Source: an uncultured Eubacteriales bacterium (GTDB lineage Bacteria; Bacillota; Clostridia; Christensenellales; Aristaeellaceae). From it: a stretch of 64,000 bases of DNA. The DNA is taken from NCBI GenBank assembly GCA_902767565.1, contig CACXHY010000002.1:218331-282330 (forward strand), read 5' to 3'. The first letter of the stretch is position 1; each line of letters opens with the position of its first letter. The translations under genes were made by a program, and so were the position numbers. This document shows positions 63,789 to 64,000 of this stretch, in pieces. The notes under the pieces are model-generated. The model did not search any database. It had not been told where the DNA came from and saw only the letters and a program-made list of their open reading frames with translations.

Positions 63789-63920
63789 GTGACTGTTCAG
63801 TCGGACGGCGGACCTGCATGGATGGACAGGAAACGCACGAACCGGTTTTCTCCGTGCGAGCCATGCGTGGCGGGTGCGGGCCGCAGGCCCGCGCTCTCTT
63901 TTCCCCCTTCCCTCGGGAAG
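63789..63920. mobile_element. MITE-like element, copy D (truncated)
   Basis: Begins GTGACTGTTCAGTC (63789-63802), one base different from the terminal repeat of copies A and C, in the same orientation as copy C. It follows their interior up to CTCGGGAAG (63912-63920), where matching stops abruptly. The second end is not within the window. Confidence 0.72.
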
Positions 63921-64000
63921 CCTGCAAATACAAAGTCAAGCCCCTGAGCGAAAAATCGCAGGTAAAGGAGAGTGAAACAAGAGGACAACAAATAGACCAC
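63921..64000. other. Foreign, A/T-richer segment interrupting MITE copy D
   Basis: From 63921 the sequence changes to an A-rich stretch (CCTGCAAATACAAAGTCAAG) unlike the MITE or the GC-rich surroundings. It reaches the window edge. It may be the end of another insertion. No gene is visible. Confidence 0.5.

Overview
The window looks like chromosomal DNA from an uncultured, GC-rich Clostridia-type Firmicute. The support is strong AGGAGG-like ribosome binding sites, TTGACA/TATAAT promoters, lipobox lipoproteins, a class B sortase with Cna_B/SpaA adhesins, long-form HPF, RsgA and an Amt-PII fusion. A gut or rumen Christensenellales-like lineage is my inference. No rRNA, tRNA or CRISPR array was seen.

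Layout. 1-2462 (-) is a Ser/Thr kinase running off the left edge. Divergent from it, 2805-19226 (+) is one long gene train that ends at a strong terminator (19261-19304). In order it encodes: a zinc-ribbon/TIR/coiled-coil protein; a zinc-ribbon SPFH-like protein; a membrane protein; an unknown protein; two coiled-coil proteins that resemble PspA/ESCRT-III (Snf7) in architecture; a Vps4-like AAA ATPase with an MIT-like N-terminus; a 1005-residue zinc-ribbon/SPFH/coiled-coil protein; and three paralogous kinases with different sensor tails (DivIVA-like motifs, FMN_bind plus DUF6273-like, and a repeat linker plus membrane helices). This is the best candidate for an undescribed system: a kinase-controlled membrane-remodelling or stress/immunity module with a TIR component.

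19476-30375 is mostly housekeeping: a DUF554 membrane protein, ATP-grasp, YchF, an MFS transporter, small lipoproteins, a YbjN-like protein, RsgA, ribulose-phosphate epimerase, a CE2-like esterase and a CapA-like protein. 30500-31042 (-) is HPF. 31401-34663 (-) is a three-gene operon with a ZorA/ZorB-like (MotA/MotB-type) pair. 34895-35327 holds two copies of a ~205-209 bp inverted-repeat-ended element (MITE-like). 35422-37128 (-) is an ammonium transporter fused to PII behind a leader terminator.

37719-56072 is a surface-protein locus. It has a giant Cna_B/SpaA adhesin broken by two compensating frameshifts at identical repeat positions, a third MITE copy split by a 1526 bp IS481-like element with an ATC target duplication, a class B sortase with an Ala/Pro repeat stalk, and a second giant adhesin on the opposite strand that lacks a cell-wall anchor.

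56766-63711 (+) encodes a BASS-family transporter, a 74-residue protein, a Sel1-like protein, a 127-residue protein made of 21-residue repeats, a UvrD-like helicase with an embedded DEDDh exonuclease, and a tRNA-dihydrouridine synthase. A truncated fourth MITE copy follows at 63789-63920 and is interrupted by unknown DNA that reaches the right edge.
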